Positions 60,254-64,000 of a stretch of DNA of 64,000 nt are shown piece after piece (the stretch's first letter is position 1; each line of letters starts with the position of its first letter). The DNA is from RUG11462 sp045539315 (GTDB lineage Bacteria > Bacillota > Clostridia > Oscillospirales > Acutalibacteraceae): contig JAZQFC010000015.1 in assembly GCA_045539315.1 (NCBI GenBank), positions 1 through 64,000 on the forward strand. Direction: 5' to 3'. A program made the translations under genes and the position numbers. A model generated the notes under the pieces. The model saw nothing but the letters and a program-made list of their open reading frames with translations, was not told where the DNA came from and searched no databases.

Positions 60254-61366
60254 TTATATTTCGCCTTTTGATTTTGCTTTTAAATATGCGTTGATAAATC
60301 CGTCTAAATCGCCGTCCATAACAGCGTTTATATTACCATTTTCAAAGTTAGTTCTATGGTCTTTTGCCAAAGTATATGGCATAAATACATAAGAACGAAT
60401 TTGAGAACCCCAAGCAATTTCTTTTTGCACGCCTTTAATATCTTCAATTTTATCAAGATGCTCACGCTCTTTGATTTCAAGCAATTTTGATTTAAGCATT
60501 TTCATCGCCTGGTCACGATTTTGATGTTGTGAACGCTCATTCTGACAAGCAACTACTATTCCTGTTGGAATATGAGTAATTCTTATTGCAGATGATGTTT
60601 TATTAACGTGTTGTCCGCCTGCGCCTGAAGCGCGGAATGTATCAACACGAATGTCATCAGGGTTAATATCTATTTGAATATCATCATTAATTTCAGGCAT
60701 AACTTCGAGTGACGCAAATGATGTATGTCGTCTGCCTGATGAGTCAAACGGAGATACACGAACTAATCTATGAACGCCCATTTCACTCTTTAAATAACCG
60801 TAGGCATTAACGCCTTCAACTAGCATTACTGCGCTTTTAAGGCCTGCATCATCTCCATCTAGATAGTCAAGCGTTTTTGCAGTAAAACCATGGCGCTCTG
60901 CCCAACGAGTGTACATTCTGAAAATCATTTCAACCCAGTCTTGCGCTTCTGTTCCACCTGCGCCTGCATGGAATGTTAAAATAGCATTATTTGAGTCATA
61001 CTCGCCATTTAAAAGAGTTGAAAGTCGCATTGATTCATAATCTGCAATGAATTTATCAACACCTGTAACAACTTCTTCTAAAAGCGACTCATCTTCCTCT
61101 TCATCAGCCATTTCTATAAGCACCAATGTATCTTCATAAGATGATTTTAAGTCGTTATAACCCTTAATAATCGCTTTTAAATTGCTTGTTTTCTTTAATA
61201 CTTTTTGAGAATTTTCAACATCATCCCAAAAGCCATCTTGAGCCGCTTTTTGCTCTAATTGGGCAACTTCTGACTCAACAGAAGTTAAGTTTAAAGCATC
61301 TTTTAGGTCTAATAATTCCGACTCATATGCGCAAAGCCTTTGTTTTTGCTCTTCATAAACTAACAT
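60254..61366 (-). CDS. prfB: peptide chain release factor 2, no programmed frameshift
   Basis: A 370-residue RF2. The stop-codon-reading SPF motif lies in VRVSPFDSSGRRHTSFAS, and the peptidyl-tRNA hydrolysis GGQ in RASGAGGQHVNKTSSAIRI. The whole protein is one continuous frame from ATG 61366. The in-frame TGA and CTTTGA slippery site that usually interrupt prfB near codon 25 are absent, so the classical autoregulation is missing. It overlaps prmA by 7 bases. Confidence 0.96.
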   Translation of the reverse strand: MLVYEEQKQRLCAYESELLDLKDALNLTSVESEVAQLEQKAAQDGFWDDVENSQKVLKKTSNLKAIIKGYNDLKSSYEDTLVLIEMADEEEDESLLEEVVTGVDKFIADYESMRLSTLLNGEYDSNNAILTFHAGAGGTEAQDWVEMIFRMYTRWAERHGFTAKTLDYLDGDDAGLKSAVMLVEGVNAYGYLKSEMGVHRLVRVSPFDSSGRRHTSFASLEVMPEINDDIQIDINPDDIRVDTFRASGAGGQHVNKTSSAIRITHIPTGIVVACQNERSQHQNRDQAMKMLKSKLLEIKEREHLDKIEDIKGVQKEIAWGSQIRSYVFMPYTLAKDHRTNFENGNINAVMDGDLDGFINAYLKAKSKGEI

Positions 61367-62295
61367 AAATTCTCTCCTATATGTTTAGAAATGATACAAA
61401 ACCAACCTTTTTCAGTAAGTTTTTCAATAATTTCAAAACCACTGTTTTCAAGTTTTTCAATAACTTCATCTACTCTTGTATCAATAATTCCTGATGTTAT
61501 AAACAAACTATTAGGTTTTAAATAATTTGTTACATCATCACAAAGTTTAATAATAATATCTGCCACAATATTTGCGATACAAACATCATATTTGCCCTTT
61601 ACTTTATCAGCAAGGTCTCCGTTTACCATTTTAAATTCAGGCTCAAAAAGGCCGTTTTTAGCGCCGTTTTGGATAGCAGTTTTAACTGCGAGCGCATCAA
61701 TATCAACGCCAAATGCAGACTTTGCACCCAAAAGCATTGAAGCAATTGATAAAATACCAGAACCTGTGCCAATATCTAAAACTTCATCGCCACTTGAAAC
61801 ATGTTTTTCAATAGCGCCAAGGCAAAGTTTTGTTGTTGAATGAGTGCCTGTGCCAAATGCAGCGCCTGGGTCGATTTTTAAAATTTTTCTATCAGTTTCA
61901 GGGCAGGTTTCCCATTCAGGTAAAATAAGCAATTTATCGCCAATTTCAGTTGGTTTAAAATACTTTTTCCAGTTATTTGCCCAATCTTCCTCGTTAACAC
62001 CGTTTGAATCAATATCAAAATCAATGCCTTCTGCTTGTAAACGATGACTTAAAAAGTCAATTATATCTTTATAATTAGATTCAGGATCAATATAAATATG
62101 AATAATCGCTTTATCACGAGGTTTATTAACCAAATCTTCATCAATTAAATCAATATGTGCAATTTCAAGCGCATCTTTTTCTAGTTCAGAATAATCTTCA
62201 ATATAAAAACCATAAGGCACAACCATTGTGCATATATCAGACGCACGCTCAACATCGCTAACAGAAATGTTAACTAAAATCTCTATCCAGTCCAT
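61360..62295 (-). CDS. prmA: ribosomal protein L11 methyltransferase
   Basis: A 311-residue SAM enzyme trimethylating L11. An N-terminal L11-binding domain is followed by the Rossmann core with DPGAAFGTGTHSTTKLCL, VLDIGTGSGILSIAS and NIVADIIIKL. Length is typical. Upstream the gene is separated from ftsZ by the ftsZ terminator, and it is coupled to prfB by overlap, an unusual but plausible translation-gene pair. The adjacent phrase MDWIEILVNISV is the normal start. Confidence 0.95.
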   Translation of the reverse strand: MDWIEILVNISVSDVERASDICTMVVPYGFYIEDYSELEKDALEIAHIDLIDEDLVNKPRDKAIIHIYIDPESNYKDIIDFLSHRLQAEGIDFDIDSNGVNEEDWANNWKKYFKPTEIGDKLLILPEWETCPETDRKILKIDPGAAFGTGTHSTTKLCLGAIEKHVSSGDEVLDIGTGSGILSIASMLLGAKSAFGVDIDALAVKTAIQNGAKNGLFEPEFKMVNGDLADKVKGKYDVCIANIVADIIIKLCDDVTNYLKPNSLFITSGIIDTRVDEVIEKLENSGFEIIEKLTEKGWFCIISKHIGENLC

Positions 62296-62313
62296 AAAAA
62301 ATCTCCGTATAAT

Positions 62314-62346
62314 AATTAAATCCGACAGAATTTGTCGGATTTAATT
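62314..62346 (-). terminator. ftsZ terminator
   Basis: Near-perfect stem AATTAAATCCGACA/TGTCGGATTTAATT with a GAATT-type loop, 20 bases past the ftsZ stop. Confidence 0.85.
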
Positions 62347-62365
62347 TAAGTAATATTAAATATTA

Positions 62366-63418
62366 TTATTTGTTGAAAATAGATGTAACATCATCATAAA
62401 AATCATTGTCATCATCTGAATCTACATTAAATGCAGGCATTTCAGTTTTCTTTGATGCAGGAGTGTCTGATGAACCAGTTGCAACTACTGTGATTTTGAT
62501 AGTATCTTCAAGTTTGTTATCAAACATAATACCCCAAATGATGTTTGCATCTGGATGAGCAGCCTCTTGAATGATAGTTGATGCTTCTGATACTTCATCA
62601 AGACCAATGTCAGGTGAAGCAACAACGCAGACAATAAGACCTTTAGCGCCGTTCATTGATGTTTCAATGAGTGGGCTAGTAATAGCTTCATGAGCAGCAG
62701 CTTCAGCTTTATCTCTACCTGATGCTGTACCAACACCCATATGTGCATAACCAGAATCTTTCATCACTGATGTAACATCAGCAAAGTCAAGGTTAACAGT
62801 TGCAGGCATTTTGATAAGTTCTGAAATGTTTTGAACGCCAAGACGAAGAACATCATCTGCAATTTGGAATGCGTTCATAAATGTGATTTTTTGCTCTGAA
62901 ACTAATTTTAATCTTTCGTTAGGAATAACGATAAGTGAGTCAACATGGCCAGCAAGATCAGCAATACCTTTTTCTGCTTGCTCCATACGACGTTTACCCT
63001 CGAAAGCGAAAGGTTTTGTAACAACACCTACTGTAAGAATGCCCATATCTTTAGCAAGTTGAGCAACTACAGGAGCAGCACCTGTACCGGTACCACCGCC
63101 CATACCAGCAGTTACGAATACCATATCTGTGCCTTTTAAAGCAGAGATAATATCATCTTTAGATTCTTCAGCAGAGCCTTTACCGATTTCTGGTTTAGCA
63201 CCTGCGCCTTGACCGTGAGTTAATTTTTCACCAATTTGGATTTTTAAATCAGCTTTTGATCTAAGAAGCGCTTGTTTATCAGAGTTAACAGCAACGAATT
63301 CAGCGCCGTTTACACCAGCATCTACCATTCTATCAATAGCGTTTCCGCCACCGCCGCCTACACCGACAACTTTAATTTGAACAACTTCATTTACTTCATT
63401 AGCAAGTTCTACGCTCAT
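62366..63418 (-). CDS. ftsZ: cell division GTPase FtsZ
   Basis: A 350-residue tubulin homologue forming the division ring. It has KVVGVGGGGGNAIDRM, the tubulin signature GGGTGTGAAP (about 108-117), and NLDFADV with the catalytic T7 loop Asp. The C-terminal tail is short and acidic (DSDDDNDFYDDVTSIF), without a clear hydrophobic FtsA/SepF-binding peptide of the usual DIPxFLR form, which is somewhat unusual. It has its own promoter and terminator. An AGGAGG site precedes the ATG. Confidence 0.97.
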   Translation of the reverse strand: MSVELANEVNEVVQIKVVGVGGGGGNAIDRMVDAGVNGAEFVAVNSDKQALLRSKADLKIQIGEKLTHGQGAGAKPEIGKGSAEESKDDIISALKGTDMVFVTAGMGGGTGTGAAPVVAQLAKDMGILTVGVVTKPFAFEGKRRMEQAEKGIADLAGHVDSLIVIPNERLKLVSEQKITFMNAFQIADDVLRLGVQNISELIKMPATVNLDFADVTSVMKDSGYAHMGVGTASGRDKAEAAAHEAITSPLIETSMNGAKGLIVCVVASPDIGLDEVSEASTIIQEAAHPDANIIWGIMFDNKLEDTIKITVVATGSSDTPASKKTEMPAFNVDSDDDNDFYDDVTSIFNK

Positions 63419-63472
63419 TATTTTATCCTCCTAAATATGTTAAATCCCATAATAAGTCTACTTTACTGAATA

Positions 63473-63501
63473 ATTGTAACACGAATTGATAAATAATGCA
63501 A
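63473..63501 (-). promoter_or_regulatory. ftsZ promoter
   Basis: The minus strand reads TTGCAT (63501-63496), a 17-base spacer and TACAAT (63478-63473), about 55 bases before the ftsZ start. Confidence 0.75.
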
Positions 63502-63525
63502 CAATTATTTTTTAATTTTAGTAAA

Positions 63526-64000
63526 TTATTTTTTGTTTTTCGCTTTTTCTTCCGGCATAAGTTCCCTTGGAATGAAACTCGCCTCGTTTTTTTCACTTGG
63601 AATACGGCTTAAATTGAGTGTGCCAGTATCCTTTGATGTGCCTTTTATTTCAAGAGTTGCTTTTGCGTGTATTAGTTTTTTATCAAGATTTGAACTTGAA
63701 CCTAAAAGCATAACAATTCTATCTTGATATGTTACTCTGATATCTTGCATATCACTTAAGTTTATCAAAGTAATATCTTTTATTTCATTTTTATCAAATG
63801 CTTCTCTTATTTCTTTTATTTTTTCAAGAATATCTTTGTCTTTTTCTTGATTTTTAAATGATATTTCTGTGCCAACTGTAACCTTTTCAAGTTCTATTCC
63901 GGTTACTACAATAGCATTTTTTGTGTATTTTTGCGAATTTTCAAGCACGAGTCCGTCTTTACTGACTTTAACATAGTTTTTATTATTCAAAAACTGTGCA
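63526..64000 (-). CDS. partial FtsQ/DivIB-like division protein (N-terminus beyond window)
   Basis: The frame is open through the right edge, so the N-terminus and any membrane helix are missing. The visible 158 residues open with NYVKVSKDGLVLENSQKY, then IVVTGIELEKVTVG, with a later helix LEKIKEIREAFDKN and a beta-rich stretch YQDRIVMLLGSSSNLDKKL. This order is typical of the beta domain of FtsQ/DivIB, and the gene lies just upstream of ftsZ as in dcw clusters. The C-terminus is a charged tail (EEKAKNKK). The family call relies partly on position. Confidence 0.68.
   Translation of the reverse strand, partial: AQFLNNKNYVKVSKDGLVLENSQKYTKNAIVVTGIELEKVTVGTEISFKNQEKDKDILEKIKEIREAFDKNEIKDITLINLSDMQDIRVTYQDRIVMLLGSSSNLDKKLIHAKATLEIKGTSKDTGTLNLSRIPSEKNEASFIPRELMPEEKAKNKK

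Overview
The window is low-GC (roughly one third G+C by eye) chromosomal DNA from a Gram-positive, probably spore-forming clostridium. An Oscillospirales/Ruminococcaceae-like gut bacterium is most likely. Supporting signs are a PolC-type polymerase, YunB, IreB, GroESL, a sigma-A operon with DnaG, exact Spo0A-box matches, strong AGGAGG ribosome sites, consensus sigma-A promoters with 17-bp spacers, and a secreted dockerin-like protein. No phage, plasmid, CRISPR or full IS element was seen.

Layout. 1-4703 (minus): a Gld-type ABC-2 transport operon ending in a DUF4340-like protein cut by the left edge. 5069-5440: tRNA-Leu(CAA) followed by an unusual composite repeat. 5502-9232 (minus): a tightly overlapping cassette of a dockerin-like protein, a lipoprotein, an HPr-kinase-like ATPase, a PqqD-like protein, an S26-type peptidase and an ABC exporter. 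9383-15214: housekeeping genes (acpP, aroK, ireB, groESL, a lipid kinase, an rRNA methyltransferase, a DUF1292 protein). 15236-15758: a likely 6S RNA and a second candidate small RNA. 15834-18250: copper ATPase and chaperone. 18494-24320 (minus): a FabG-like reductase, phosphoglycerate mutase and purL, with a MITE between the first two. 24435-25449: azlCD. 25481-34571: macromolecular synthesis genes (rpoD, dnaG, dgt, yigZ, rpmE), an exonuclease, yunB, asparaginase and an orphan gene.

34744-37493 is an accessory stretch: an SDR enzyme, hairpin-rich repeats, small membrane proteins, an S23-type four-helix protein and tRNA-Thr(GGT). 37665-49102 is one long plus-strand run, pyrH-frr-uppS-cdsA-dxr-rseP-ispG-polC-mrp, covering UMP synthesis, ribosome recycling, isoprenoid and phospholipid synthesis, site-2 proteolysis and replication. 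49135-53765 holds a membrane protein, a lipoprotein, mtaB, pgi and a small P-loop protein. 53878-54250 is tRNA-Gly(TCC) with a second copy of the composite repeat. 54254-60062 (minus) has a Ca-type P-ATPase, a zinc-ribbon membrane protein, two lipoproteins and a two-headed LuxR-type regulator with its own operator. 60254-64000 (minus) has prfB, prmA, ftsZ and a partial ftsQ/divIB-like gene.

The two most promising unexplained signals are these. First, the composite repeats behind tRNA-Leu and tRNA-Gly carry a direct copy of the host tRNA 3' tail and an inverted copy of its T-arm around shared hairpin modules. Second, the HPrK-like/PqqD/S26-peptidase/ABC cassette resembles a peptide modification and export system but has no recognisable modifying enzyme.
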